A DNA stretch of 64,000 nucleotides from contig CAXXXS010000001.1 in assembly GCA_963665085.2 (NCBI GenBank), forward strand, positions 1 to 64,000. Direction: 5' to 3'. The translations under genes and the position numbers were made by a program. The number at the start of each line of letters is the position of its first letter. Position 1 is the first letter of the stretch. Below are positions 8,591-18,740 of this stretch, one piece after another. This DNA is from G963665085 sp963665085 (GTDB lineage: Bacteria > Bacteroidota > Bacteroidia > Bacteroidales > JAAAOM01). Below the pieces are notes generated by a model. It was not told the DNA's origin and did no database searches. It saw nothing but the letters and a program-made list of their open reading frames with translations.

Positions 8591-10171
8591 TTAGTACCCT
8601 GGATTCTGAGTCATTTCTGTATTAACAGTCATCTCATATTCAGGAATAGGTAACAATTCGTTTTTATTTTGTTCATAACCTGCACCTGCTGGTTCATAAT
8701 ATCCACCAGAACCATTTGGCACTTGTTTACCTTGATCCTTTAACGCTTCGTAAGCATCTCCCCAGCGTTGTAAATCAAGATAACGCTCACACTCTAATGC
8801 GAGTTCCAGTCTTCTTTCTGTCTTAATATCTTCAAAAAGATCATCTCCTGTTGAAGAAAGAGCTCCTAATTCTACTCTATCCCTTACCATATTGATATAC
8901 TCAAGAGCTTTTGTATCATTGCCTGAACGATTGTAAGCTTCTGAAGCCATTAAAAGAACATCAGCATAACGAATCATACGTACGTTAGGCCCTACATTTG
9001 AAAACTGTGTCCATCCATCAGCTCCACTACCATCAGACAAATATGCTTGATATTTGAGATCAAGATAACCATCACATCCATAAGGCACAAAACCAGCTGG
9101 AGTCAGATATGTTCCTCCTAAAGCTGCCAATTCATCAGGACCAATAATAGTTGAACTCAAACGCACATTATCACCTGCATCAACAAATGCATCATATAAT
9201 TCTTTATGTGGATTGATAAACCCCCAACCATAAGAGAATAGATCCAATGCACCATATAAACTATAGGTTAAATATTCAGGACGAAAACCATTCATAACAA
9301 CCCAGCCACCTTGGCCTGATTCTGCTCCAAAGATACTGGAATAGTTCATAGTATTAACAAAGGTTAATTCAAAAACTGATTCAACACCATGTTCTGCTTC
9401 TTTTCTTAATACCTTTGAAAAATCGGGGTACAAATCATATTCTTCAGAATCAATAATATCCTGAAAAACTGATGCGGCTGCAGAATAATTCTCCTGAAAT
9501 AAATAATGTTTTCCTAACATTGCCTGTGCTGCACCTTTTGTTATTAACTGAGAATATTCAGTTGTAATTTCACTTCGAACAGGAAGTGCAGCGATCGCAT
9601 CGGTAAGATCCTGAACAATTTGCGCATTTATTTCAGACATTGCAGTTCTTGGTTGGCTATACTCATCCGGAGATACTTCATGAAGGACAAGTGGAACCTC
9701 TCCCCACATGTTTGTTAAAAAGAAATATGCATAAGCCCTTAAAGCTTTAGCCATCCCAACAAACATTGCTTTGTTATCTGTATCGGGCTCTGTATAATCT
9801 ACAACCAGGTTCGACCTGTTAATACAGTTATACATCCAGGAATAATAGCCCCTTATAGATGAAGTTGTTGCTGTAAATCGATATTCATTAAGCTCTTCCA
9901 ATATTCCACTATTATCACCGCGAGAACCACCACCGGCATAAGATTCATCGGCTAAAGCCTGGTGTGTATATAAATATTGAAACCCCATACTTCCTTGCCA
10001 TTCATCAAATACAGCCATTAGCGCTTCAAATACCTGGTCGTCTGTTTCGTAAAAAGAATCCGTTGTTTGAACCCCTCTTTGACTATAATCCAGGAAGTCT
10101 TCTGAGCATCCCAGAGTAAACAATAACAATAAAATAAATACTTTTGAAATTTTATATTTTGCTGTTTTCAT
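8591..10171 (-). CDS. SusD/RagB-family glycan-binding lipoprotein
   Basis: A 526-residue outer-membrane lipoprotein with a lipobox ending at Cys22 (LGCSEDF). It shows the helical TPR-rich SusD fold: MAKALRAYAYF in the N-terminal part, and the typical ADVLLMASEAYNRSG and C-terminal RRLELALECERYLDLQRWGD motifs. SusD proteins cap the SusC barrel and bind the oligosaccharide before import. It lies 20 bases downstream of its partner susC and is followed by a strong hairpin. Ligand unknown; the downstream esterases suggest an acylated glycan. Confidence 0.95.
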   Translation of the reverse strand: MKTAKYKISKVFILLLLFTLGCSEDFLDYSQRGVQTTDSFYETDDQVFEALMAVFDEWQGSMGFQYLYTHQALADESYAGGGSRGDNSGILEELNEYRFTATTSSIRGYYSWMYNCINRSNLVVDYTEPDTDNKAMFVGMAKALRAYAYFFLTNMWGEVPLVLHEVSPDEYSQPRTAMSEINAQIVQDLTDAIAALPVRSEITTEYSQLITKGAAQAMLGKHYLFQENYSAAASVFQDIIDSEEYDLYPDFSKVLRKEAEHGVESVFELTFVNTMNYSSIFGAESGQGGWVVMNGFRPEYLTYSLYGALDLFSYGWGFINPHKELYDAFVDAGDNVRLSSTIIGPDELAALGGTYLTPAGFVPYGCDGYLDLKYQAYLSDGSGADGWTQFSNVGPNVRMIRYADVLLMASEAYNRSGNDTKALEYINMVRDRVELGALSSTGDDLFEDIKTERRLELALECERYLDLQRWGDAYEALKDQGKQVPNGSGGYYEPAGAGYEQNKNELLPIPEYEMTVNTEMTQNPGY

Positions 10172-10191
10172 TATCTTATTTTTTTAAATTA

Positions 10192-13100
10192 TTAAAATGA
10201 GATAGAAGCACCGAACAATACGGATCTTACAAATGGATACATACCCCTATCAATACCTAAACTATTTACTGATGTAGAGCCTACTTCAGGATCAACTCCC
10301 GGATACTTTGTAAATGTTGCCAGGTTTTCTATAGATGTGTATATTCTTAGATTTGATATTTTCAATTGCTTAGTTAACTCACCAGGAAGTGTATAACCAA
10401 GTTGAATTTGTTTTATTTTTAAATAATCACCGTCAAAAATCATCAAATCACTGTGCCATGCATTAGATTCTGTTGTAGCAGCCGGCATAGTAGCATCGGT
10501 ATTGGTAGCTGTCCAACGATCGTCAAAATAAATTTGCAGTTTGTTGAAGTTAAGCCTGTCTGTCCTTACCATACCTAACATTACATCGTGACCTGCTGCA
10601 CCCTGAAGGAATGCTTTAAAATCAAATCCTTTGTATCCAAAATCAAGATTAAACCCATACATAATTTTGGGGATACCACTACCGATATAAGTTTTATCTT
10701 CAGATGAAACAGTTGTAACTGTTTCTCCATCAGCATTTATATACAATGGATTACCGGTAGCAGGATCAATACCGTCTGTTTTATAACCATAAAAATACCA
10801 GATTGGATTTCCAATATCAAAACGTGTTGCTGTTTCAAGGTTGATAGAAGCACCTGTTAAATAAGGCTGATTGGGGTTCATATAAGTAACCTCGTTATGT
10901 AAAGTTGCTAAGTTTGCACTCATGTTATAACTCAAATCTCCAATAAAATTTCTATAGCTTAAGTCAAATTCAAATCCTCTATTTTCTACGTTTCCGGCAT
11001 TTACAGTTGTTGCATCATTCCCTGCAATAAGTGAAGGGGTACCATCCGTTAAAAGATCCTTTGTTTTCTTAACATAATAATCCATTGTGAAAGAAATTCT
11101 ATCATTATCGGCCCTTATTTCTAATCCTATATCAGTTTGTTCACTTGTTTCCCACTTTAATGATGGGTTACTTAAGTTTGCAGGTGCAGTAGCAGTTCCA
11201 AAAGACGCATCCGTAGATGTCTCGTAATAAGGGTATGTACCCGATGATACAAGTGGTGCTGCATATTCATACTGAAGGTATTCCAGGTTAGATAAACTAC
11301 CATTTTGCCCCCAGCTACCACGAATTTTCACGAATGTAATAGGGGTATTTTGCGGAAAGAATGATTCTCTTGAAATAACCCAACCTGCAGATACAGCAGG
11401 AAAAATACCCCAGCGTGTATCAGTAGGCAACACATCTGAACCAGCACCATCCCTACGTAAACTTCCCTGAAGTAAATATTTGTTATCATACTCATAATTA
11501 AGACGTCCAAAATATGATGCCTTTGTGGTATACATTCTATAACTACTAACGTCATCGGAAGGGTTTGCTGAAAGAAAATCCAAATCGTCATAATTCTGGC
11601 TATCTGTAGTTAATGTACTACCACTAGCTTCTAAATAATACAATCTGTTTTCTGAAGCAGACATACCTGCAAGTAAAGTAACATTATGATTTCCAAATGC
11701 TTTGTTATAGATAGCAAAATTTTCCCATTGCCAATAATTAGTTGTCCTTTGTATTTCTTCTACACTTGATGCCAGGTTATTCGTTGTTGCATCGTAATAA
11801 TATACTGGTTCGTATAAATGAGAACGATAACCAACTATTCTTCCACCAAATCTACTGGTAAATGTAAGTCCTTTAATAGGCGTTAATTCCATAAAAACAT
11901 TACCAAACAGGTTATTGTTTTCACTTTCCGGATAAGTTGCATCTCTTGTTACAAATGGGTTTGCAGTACTTGATACATATTGAGAAACACCATAATATTT
12001 TCCATCTTCATTTTTAAGATAATTATTACCTGAACTTATTCCAGATACAACAGTTGCTGGTATTTCGCTATCATTTTCATAATTAACCGGAGTTAATGGA
12101 TCTAGCATTAACGCACTGGTAATAACAGATGTATATTCACTGTTCTCAGAAACTGCTTTCAAATTAGTTTTTGTTAAGGTAATGTAATGTCCTACCTTTA
12201 CCCAATCCTTTAATTTATATTCTGAGTTAAACATTAAAGAATAACGTTGATACTTATCTTTTTGACCAGCTACAACACCATCTTGATCCAGGTAAGATGC
12301 AGAAAGTAAAAACGAACCTTTATCATTACCATTGGTAAACGACAAATAATGTTTTTGGGTTGGAGATGGTTCAAAAATCTCATCCTGCCAGTCTGTATCA
12401 TAAGGATCACTTAATGCAGATGTTGGTAATGTTCCAGCCTCCGTCATGTATGTTTTATAATCAGCAGCATTTAGTACATCAACTTTACGCGCCAAAGACG
12501 ACATTGTATGTTGATATTCATAAGTTATTTTGCTTGTTCCAACCTCGCCTGATTTTGTAGTAACCAAAACAACACCGTTTGCACCTTCAGCACCGTAGAT
12601 AGCTGCAGAAGCTGCGTCTTTTAATATTTCAATGTTTGAAATATCGTTGGGATCAATTGAGCTTAAATCTTGAACTTTTGTTCCATTAACAATATAAATA
12701 GGTTCAGAAGAAAGGTTTGAACCATATCCACGAATACGAATATTCATACCAGCCCCCGGAGCTCCTGAATTTGAAAGCACCTGAACACCAGAAGTTTTAC
12801 CTTGTAATGCTTGCTCAGCCCTTGAGATAGAAGAATTTTTCAAAGCTTCTGAATCTACACTGGAAATAGAACCGGTTACAACACTTTTTTTCTGTACACC
12901 GTAACCTACAACAACAACTTCTTCTAAAGATTGAATATCTTCAACCAGGGTAATATCTAACGTTGTTTGTCCGGCAACTGAAATATCTTCTGTCAGATAT
13001 CCAATAAAAGAGAAACTTAACACAGCATCAGCAGAAGAAACTGATATGGTATAAGCTCCATCAAGATCAGTTACTGTTCCATTAGTAGTACCTTTCTCTA

Positions 13101-13536
13101 TAATATTAACACCTGGTAAAGAATTTCCTTCAGCATCTTTTACGGTTCCTTTAATTGTTATCTCTTGTGAATTTGCAACAGATTTAACAACAATTATTTT
13201 TTCAACTACATCAAAAGATGCTTCTACTTCTGACAATGCAGCATTTAGAATATTTTTAACCGATTCATTTTGAGCAGAAACATTCACTCGTTTTTTTAAG
13301 TCAATATCATTAACCTTATAAAAGATTTTATACTGACTTTGATTCTCAATCTGATCAAAAACATCCACGATGGTGCCTTGTTTTACATCAACATTGATTT
13401 TTGCATCCTGGCTATATACAGAACCAAATGTATATCCAATACCTACAAAAAATAATAACATAGTTAGTTTCATAATTAGCAATAATTTTTTTAGACGTTT
13501 CTTTGTCAAGAAACATAAATAGTTTACCTTTCTCAT
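10192..13536 (-). CDS. SusC-family TonB-dependent transporter with STN signalling domain
   Basis: A 1114-residue outer-membrane transporter. A basic N-terminus and hydrophobic leader (about 18-42) precede an STN domain (about 46-118), a carboxypeptidase-regulatory-like domain (about 126-200), the TonB-box/plug start EEVVVVGYG (about 205-213) and a 22-strand barrel ending in GASISF. The STN domain is the part that contacts FecR in trans-envelope signalling, so this transporter probably reports substrate binding to FecR at 13701-14795. The leader upstream carries a hairpin and a conserved block. With the SusD protein it would import an oligosaccharide using TonB energy. Confidence 0.96.
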   Translation of the reverse strand: MRKVNYLCFLTKKRLKKLLLIMKLTMLLFFVGIGYTFGSVYSQDAKINVDVKQGTIVDVFDQIENQSQYKIFYKVNDIDLKKRVNVSAQNESVKNILNAALSEVEASFDVVEKIIVVKSVANSQEITIKGTVKDAEGNSLPGVNIIEKGTTNGTVTDLDGAYTISVSSADAVLSFSFIGYLTEDISVAGQTTLDITLVEDIQSLEEVVVVGYGVQKKSVVTGSISSVDSEALKNSSISRAEQALQGKTSGVQVLSNSGAPGAGMNIRIRGYGSNLSSEPIYIVNGTKVQDLSSIDPNDISNIEILKDAASAAIYGAEGANGVVLVTTKSGEVGTSKITYEYQHTMSSLARKVDVLNAADYKTYMTEAGTLPTSALSDPYDTDWQDEIFEPSPTQKHYLSFTNGNDKGSFLLSASYLDQDGVVAGQKDKYQRYSLMFNSEYKLKDWVKVGHYITLTKTNLKAVSENSEYTSVITSALMLDPLTPVNYENDSEIPATVVSGISSGNNYLKNEDGKYYGVSQYVSSTANPFVTRDATYPESENNNLFGNVFMELTPIKGLTFTSRFGGRIVGYRSHLYEPVYYYDATTNNLASSVEEIQRTTNYWQWENFAIYNKAFGNHNVTLLAGMSASENRLYYLEASGSTLTTDSQNYDDLDFLSANPSDDVSSYRMYTTKASYFGRLNYEYDNKYLLQGSLRRDGAGSDVLPTDTRWGIFPAVSAGWVISRESFFPQNTPITFVKIRGSWGQNGSLSNLEYLQYEYAAPLVSSGTYPYYETSTDASFGTATAPANLSNPSLKWETSEQTDIGLEIRADNDRISFTMDYYVKKTKDLLTDGTPSLIAGNDATTVNAGNVENRGFEFDLSYRNFIGDLSYNMSANLATLHNEVTYMNPNQPYLTGASINLETATRFDIGNPIWYFYGYKTDGIDPATGNPLYINADGETVTTVSSEDKTYIGSGIPKIMYGFNLDFGYKGFDFKAFLQGAAGHDVMLGMVRTDRLNFNKLQIYFDDRWTATNTDATMPAATTESNAWHSDLMIFDGDYLKIKQIQLGYTLPGELTKQLKISNLRIYTSIENLATFTKYPGVDPEVGSTSVNSLGIDRGMYPFVRSVLFGASISF

Positions 13537-13594
13537 GATTTTGAAAATAAAAGTTAATAATTAATTAAAGTCTGCTTTTGTAGATTTTAAAAGT

Positions 13595-13622
13595 AACGGA
13601 GGGTGTTAGCGCATCTTCCGTT
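13595..13622. promoter_or_regulatory. Hairpin in the fecR-susC gap (system 1)
   Basis: AACGGA (13595-13600) pairs with TCCGTT (13617-13622), and the stem extends to 8 bp with one G-U pair around a 12-base loop. On the + strand it is followed by a T-rich run, so in the direction of the genes it is preceded by an A run. It sits in the susC leader. Hairpins at the same relative place occur in the other two fecR-susC gaps of this window. Confidence 0.5.
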
Positions 13623-13649
13623 TTCTTTTTTGTTTAGGTCAGTCTTTTT

Positions 13650-13692
13650 CCATAGGCAAAAAAGTGTTAGTTAGTATATTTATTCAGTTAGT
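13650..13692 (-). promoter_or_regulatory. Conserved block after fecR (candidate susC promoter region, system 1)
   Basis: Just past the fecR stop, this block shares its order of motifs with 42852-42892 in the third system. Read on the minus strand, both have ACTAACTGA, then a TAACTAA-like repeat, then TTTTTGCCTATGG. Identity across unrelated surroundings in two independent ECF systems suggests a functional site, most simply a sigma-factor-dependent promoter for susCD. Confidence 0.45.
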
Positions 13693-13700
13693 GTTGGCCC

Positions 13701-14795
13701 TTATTCCGAGAACCAAATCGTTACAATTTTTTTCTTTATATCGTATTTTATGTTAGTCGTTCTGCTTAAAATATCAAGAACCTGATCAATAGGTTCATTA
13801 TAAATAAATTTACCCGAGTAAATATCATTATTATTAATATCCCCCTTCAGTATAATTTTAAGGCCATACCAGCGCTCCATCTTTTTAACCATTTCGGGTA
13901 AGGTTTCGTGATCAAAAATTAACTGGTTGTATTTCCAGGATGTGATGGACTCAATATGAGGTACAATTTTTTCAATTTTTTTCAGGTCATCGCTTACTGG
14001 TTTCAGGCCTAAATTTTCTTCTATTGGAAGTATCTCTTGTTCCTGTACTTTTGTTAGTGTAACTTTATTTTTATTCTTGGAGAAATTAGCGGATTCATTG
14101 GGTTTTAGGTTAATCTCTTTCTTCAAAAGAATTTCTGAACTGCCAACAATTCTCACTTCCCCTTCTATGAGAGTAGTATTTATTTCATCATCTTCATTAT
14201 AACAAGTAACATTAAACTCTGTTCCCAGCGCTTTAATATTTAGCCCGCCTGCATGAACTAAAAAAGGATGTTCCGGATCTTTTTTTACATCAAAATACCC
14301 CTCTCCTTCTAAAAACACCTGTCTGTTTTCACCATCATAATTTGTAGGGTATTTCAAGGTTGTTCCTGAGTTTAACCAGACGACTGTCCCATCAGATAGG
14401 GTTACCTGCCCTTTTTCTCCATAAGGGACATAGGTAGTAATATAATTTATTGTTTGCTCCTTAGAATCTAATTTTTTAATTGTAATAAAACTAAAAGTAA
14501 GTGAAAACAGTATTACAACGCTAGCTGCAATTTTAATGGTATTCGAAATAACACTCTTAGTGCGGTTCTTTATTTGCTCTCTTACTCTATTTGTAATTAT
14601 TTGCTGGAAAGCTATTCCTGCTTCTTCTTCATCGCTGCCTAAACCAGCTATATTCCAGATTTTAGTGAAGTCAGCAAGTTCCTTTATCTTATCTGGATTG
14701 CTTTTTAAATTATCTACTAATTCACTTTTTTCCTGATCAGAAATTTCTCTTGATAAGTACTTAGCGAAATATTCTTCTGAAAAATCTGGATTCAT
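13701..14795 (-). CDS. FecR-family anti-sigma factor
   Basis: A 364-residue inner-membrane regulator. The cytoplasmic N-terminal part (1-85) should bind the ECF sigma factor, one membrane segment lies at about 86-106 (ASVVILFSLTFSF), and the periplasmic FecR domain carries GTVVWLNSGTTLKYP and EGEGYFDVKKDPEHPFLVHAGG. It ends in a DUF4974-type STN-like domain (LPEMVKKMERWYGLKI). It holds its sigma factor inactive until the SusC STN domain signals. It lies between the sigma gene (66-base gap) and susC. Confidence 0.94.
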   Translation of the reverse strand: MNPDFSEEYFAKYLSREISDQEKSELVDNLKSNPDKIKELADFTKIWNIAGLGSDEEEAGIAFQQIITNRVREQIKNRTKSVISNTIKIAASVVILFSLTFSFITIKKLDSKEQTINYITTYVPYGEKGQVTLSDGTVVWLNSGTTLKYPTNYDGENRQVFLEGEGYFDVKKDPEHPFLVHAGGLNIKALGTEFNVTCYNEDDEINTTLIEGEVRIVGSSEILLKKEINLKPNESANFSKNKNKVTLTKVQEQEILPIEENLGLKPVSDDLKKIEKIVPHIESITSWKYNQLIFDHETLPEMVKKMERWYGLKIILKGDINNNDIYSGKFIYNEPIDQVLDILSRTTNIKYDIKKKIVTIWFSE

Positions 14796-14861
14796 TTATT
14801 AAAATTTACGTGTATATAACAACACATATCCTTTTTACCCTACCATTAAATACACTTTTTT

Positions 14862-15434
14862 TTATAAATATTTTGGATAATCTTTTGTTATTTTTTCCCG
14901 AAGTTCTTTAAGGGCCTTGCTTATATGCTTTTCTACTGCCTTAATTGAAATATCTAAAAATGATGCTATTTCTTTATTTTTTAATCCAAATTTTCTACTT
15001 AAAAGAAAAACTCTTTTTGTTTGATCGGATAAATTATCTATACTTTGAGTAATTACTTCCTGTATTTTTATAGAATCAGGTTGATAATTATTTGATGAAG
15101 TATTTTCCAGTAATAATAATTGAATCTCTTGTTCATCCGTTTTTTGTTTTATAAAATTCAGGTTGGCTTTTTGATGTTTAATATAATTAAGACAACTATT
15201 GTATACTGCTTTATATAAATAAGATGATAACATAAGATCTGCAGGAAGTTTTTTTCTTTTTTCCCAGAGATTAGAAAAAACATCCTGTAGAATATCACTT
15301 ACTACTTCCTTATCAAAAAGAATTGTTAAGGCATAGGCCTTAAGAGGTGTATAATAAAACAAAAAAACTTTCTCGAAACCCTCATCAGACCTGAGTAACT
15401 TAAGATATTTACTGTCTTCGTTTTTTTCGCTCAC
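14862..15434 (-). CDS. ECF-type RNA polymerase sigma factor (system 1)
   Basis: A 190-residue sigma-70 family protein with region 2 (FYYTPLKAYALTILFDKEVVSDILQDVF ... WEKR, about 25-75) and region 4 helix-turn-helix (NKEIASFLDISIKAVEKHISKALKELR, about 152-180). It matches the Bacteroidota RpoE expansion family that pairs with FecR and SusC. Its likely targets are the susCD genes and perhaps the esterase and amidohydrolase genes downstream. It is the first gene of the regulatory unit, and the 400-base gap upstream should hold its promoter. Confidence 0.94.
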   Translation of the reverse strand: MSEKNEDSKYLKLLRSDEGFEKVFLFYYTPLKAYALTILFDKEVVSDILQDVFSNLWEKRKKLPADLMLSSYLYKAVYNSCLNYIKHQKANLNFIKQKTDEQEIQLLLLENTSSNNYQPDSIKIQEVITQSIDNLSDQTKRVFLLSRKFGLKNKEIASFLDISIKAVEKHISKALKELREKITKDYPKYL

Positions 15435-15832
15435 AAAATTAAATTATAATCAATTTAAGAATCAAAAATATTTACAATCTGCACTTTATTGTATAATATT
15501 TGTGCGATTATATTTCCGTTTTGTTAAAAATGCAGCTACAAAAGACATAAACTTTAATTTTTCAAATATAGAATATAAGTTTTAATAATTTCTAAAATAT
15601 AGATCATTCATAGAATATTGAACTCCATCTTACACTCAAAAAGTTAACTTTAATCGATTAATATTATTGTTTCTTAAACTATAAATGTCTTTCAATCAAT
15701 GTTGAAAACAAAAAAAAGACACAGTAAATTTTTGTGTCTTTTTTTAACCTGTTTTAAATAAATGTTCATTTTTGACATCAGCAAAAAAAGAATAAATACA
15801 ATCAAGAATTTATTCTTTCCTTTATATTCACC
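15435..15832. other. Intergenic gap upstream of the ECF sigma gene
   Basis: This 398-base gap must hold the promoter of the ECF sigma gene on its left side. I could not place a clear TAnnTTTG box. Its right part contains the terminator at 15709-15745. No open frame with gene-like features and no RNA gene was recognised. Confidence 0.5.
15709..15745. terminator. Bidirectional intrinsic terminator after the GH78 gene
   Basis: GACACA (15718-15723) pairs with TGTGTC (15733-15738), with an A run on the left and a T run on the right that extend the pairing to 13 bp. Either strand gives a hairpin followed by Ts. It ends the GH78 transcript and isolates it from the ECF sigma unit. Confidence 0.8.
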
Positions 15833-18526
15833 TTACCTTATTTCAAAAACATATTTTCCGGATTTAAGCTTTATTTTATACAACTGTGTGCCAATTTTTG
15901 TTAATTCAATACTATTATTTACAGTGGGTTCTTTTCCTCCTTCTTTGATTTTATTAGCTTCAAGTTCGAGTGTCGCCGTACTTCCTGATGGTATTATAAT
16001 TTCGTAATTAATTTTTTTACCAACTCTTTCCCAATTTGAAATTATTGTTCCATATGGACTTTCATGTTTTGCTTCAAACTTATCTAATCCCTTTACAAAA
16101 TTAGGTTTAAGAATTACATTTTTAAATCCAGGATTTTTTTCATCAGGAAACAAACCTCCTAAAGCTTTATAATACCAGGCATCTATTTCCCCAAACATAA
16201 TGTGGTTCATCGATATATCACTGGTTGCATCCAAAGGCCAGTTTTCATAAAATGTTGTAGCTCCGTTAACAATCCACCATCCCCAGGATGGAAAATCTTC
16301 CTGCGAAGCAACTTTGTATGCGACATCCGCATAACCATTTTCACTTAATGCATTTAAAATTGTTTTTGTGCCCAGTAAACCAACATCAAGATGGTAATTA
16401 TCTGCTTCAACACGTTTTGCCAGGTTGCCTGCGACTTCTTTAACCAATTCATCAGGAACAAGCCCCCAAAATAAAGCCACACTCTGTTCTGTCTGCAGGC
16501 CACTTCCATAAATACCAGTTTCTTTATTTAAGTACTTCTCATTAACTGCATTTTTTATCTTTTTTGCCAATGCTGAATATATTTCATAATCCTGTGTTTT
16601 GCCTAAAAGCTTTGCAGTTTTTGAGAGAATTAAAACATCAGCATAATAATATGCGGTAGAAGTAAATTCTTTCGGTGTTTGAGATTTTACAGGAACCCAA
16701 TCTCCCAATCCCCAATCTGTAATTCCGGATGGCCAGTTATAATCAATATAATCAACATACAATTTTATGTTATCATAACAATCTTCCAATATTTTTTTAT
16801 CTCCATAAAACAAATATACATTCCAGGGAATAATCGCTATTGTACTTGTCCAATCAGGCCCATTTGCCCAGTGATATCCCCATCCATCTGTTGGAATAAT
16901 TGCTGGTAAAACACCGTTAGGCTGTTGCTCGTCACGATGATCGGCCATCCACTTTTCATAAACAGTGATAGCATCAAAATTATATAATCCGGTTTCTACA
17001 TTAATCTGCGCATCACCTGTCCAACCATTCTTCTCTCTTTGCGGGCAATCTGTTGGATACCCAAATAAATTCGATAAATATGAACTGTTTGCTGCCTTCC
17101 AGGTTTTATTCAAAATTTCATTAGAAGAATTAATATTACCAACTTGTTTAACATCACTATGCATAAAATATGCAGTTAAACTTTCTTCGGATAATTCAAT
17201 TGGTTTATCGGAAATAACTTCAACATACTGAAAACCTTTATAGTTAAATTTAGGCATAAAAGAATCTTCTTTTCCCCCGCTTAGGATAAGAATATCTGTT
17301 TGAAAAGGATCTGAATCATCTGTGGGCCGATAATGCACATTGATATTGCTTAAATCAACATGTCCATCTTTTTTTAATCTTTCCGCATGTACAAGGCTAA
17401 TTTTTGTCCCTTCTATTCCTTGTACTTTAATCTCTGTAACTCCTGATATATTTCTGCCAAAATCGAATAAATAAGTGGTGTCATTGAATTTCCTCATTGA
17501 TTTTACATCGAGCTTTTCAACATTTCTTATAGGCACCATTTCCTGTGCAACAATATTTTTTGACGGGGCACCCGTAACCATAACATTTGCCCATTTATTG
17601 TCATCAAAATCGGGGTTATCCCATCCGGGTATTTCTAAACGGGCATCATAATGTTCCGCTGTATAGATACTATTTAAAATAATTGGGCTTGATGCTGTCT
17701 TCCAATCTGCTCCGCTACTAATAATTTCTTCTGTCCCATCTTCATAAAGTATCCTTAAATCGAGACAGAACTTTGGCCGTGCACGCCAGGGAGCCTTATC
17801 AAAATACCACACAGCCGTAGATTGATGATTATACCATCCATTTCCGAGCACTACACCTATTGCATTTTTATTTTTTAATTGATTGGTAACATCATAGGTT
17901 ACATATAAATTACGCCTGTCAAATCTTGTATACATGGGATCTAATCTGTGATCCCCAACTTTTTCCCCGTTTAATGTTAATTCATACAATCCGGCAACAG
18001 CTATGTAAACACGCGCAGATTTCACCTTTTTTTCCACAGAAAACTCTTTCCTAAAATAAGGTGCCGGCTTTACATTGAAATCATACGTATCACTAATCCA
18101 GTTTCCTTTCCAGTTATTTTGGTTTACCATACCAGTCTCAAAACTGGCAACATTTGAAGAAACTGTTTCTGTTTGATTATCAAAATTGAGTTCAACTTTC
18201 CAGAAATATCGTGTAAAAGGTTTTAAATCACTTCCTTTATATTCAGTCAAAACGATTGAAGAATTTACTAATCCTGAATCCCAGAAATCACCTTTTCCCT
18301 GAGATACTTCTACGGAATCAGTTCCAACTAGCAAACGAAAACTATTCTGTTCAATTCCCGAAATATCAGAATGAATTTGCCATGTAAAACGAGGATTTTC
18401 TGAATCAATACCAATTGGATTTGTAAGGTATTCGCATTTTAGGTTTGTAATATTTATCTGAGAATAAGTTATCTCTGCAAACAACAAAGGAATTAGTACA
18501 AACACAAAAAATATTATTTTTTTCAT
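15833..18526 (-). CDS. GH78 alpha-L-rhamnosidase
   Basis: An 897-residue exported enzyme with a signal peptide (about 1-22). Beta-sandwich domains occupy the first 450 or so residues (CEYLTNPIGID, WISDTYDF, FDFGRNISG), and the (alpha/alpha)6 barrel follows. The family's active-site block is visible: Asp493, Glu498 (general acid) and Asp505 in DCPQREKNGWTGDAQ, with the base candidate Glu761 in TTFYENW. It cleaves terminal alpha-L-rhamnose from rhamnogalacturonan-like, ulvan-like or glycoside substrates. It stands alone between a terminator and the carbamoyltransferase operon, so it is probably transcribed separately from the upstream ECF unit although it may belong to the same regulon. Length is normal for the family. 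Confidence 0.93.
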   Translation of the reverse strand: MKKIIFFVFVLIPLLFAEITYSQINITNLKCEYLTNPIGIDSENPRFTWQIHSDISGIEQNSFRLLVGTDSVEVSQGKGDFWDSGLVNSSIVLTEYKGSDLKPFTRYFWKVELNFDNQTETVSSNVASFETGMVNQNNWKGNWISDTYDFNVKPAPYFRKEFSVEKKVKSARVYIAVAGLYELTLNGEKVGDHRLDPMYTRFDRRNLYVTYDVTNQLKNKNAIGVVLGNGWYNHQSTAVWYFDKAPWRARPKFCLDLRILYEDGTEEIISSGADWKTASSPIILNSIYTAEHYDARLEIPGWDNPDFDDNKWANVMVTGAPSKNIVAQEMVPIRNVEKLDVKSMRKFNDTTYLFDFGRNISGVTEIKVQGIEGTKISLVHAERLKKDGHVDLSNINVHYRPTDDSDPFQTDILILSGGKEDSFMPKFNYKGFQYVEVISDKPIELSEESLTAYFMHSDVKQVGNINSSNEILNKTWKAANSSYLSNLFGYPTDCPQREKNGWTGDAQINVETGLYNFDAITVYEKWMADHRDEQQPNGVLPAIIPTDGWGYHWANGPDWTSTIAIIPWNVYLFYGDKKILEDCYDNIKLYVDYIDYNWPSGITDWGLGDWVPVKSQTPKEFTSTAYYYADVLILSKTAKLLGKTQDYEIYSALAKKIKNAVNEKYLNKETGIYGSGLQTEQSVALFWGLVPDELVKEVAGNLAKRVEADNYHLDVGLLGTKTILNALSENGYADVAYKVASQEDFPSWGWWIVNGATTFYENWPLDATSDISMNHIMFGEIDAWYYKALGGLFPDEKNPGFKNVILKPNFVKGLDKFEAKHESPYGTIISNWERVGKKINYEIIIPSGSTATLELEANKIKEGGKEPTVNNSIELTKIGTQLYKIKLKSGKYVFEIR

Positions 18527-18740
18527 TTCTTTCAGTTATAAATGTCTGTTAAAATAAATAAAAATGTAAAGATGATTTATAATAATTGTAGATTGTTACT
18601 AAACTTTCCAATAATTTAGTTAGTCGCCAATCTATTTTACCTGTTGTTTTTTTCTTTGAATTTCTCAATATTTCTTCTAATCTTTTTTCTAACACAATTT
18701 TAAAACAACATTAATTATTATTTTTAAAAATTCATCCTGC

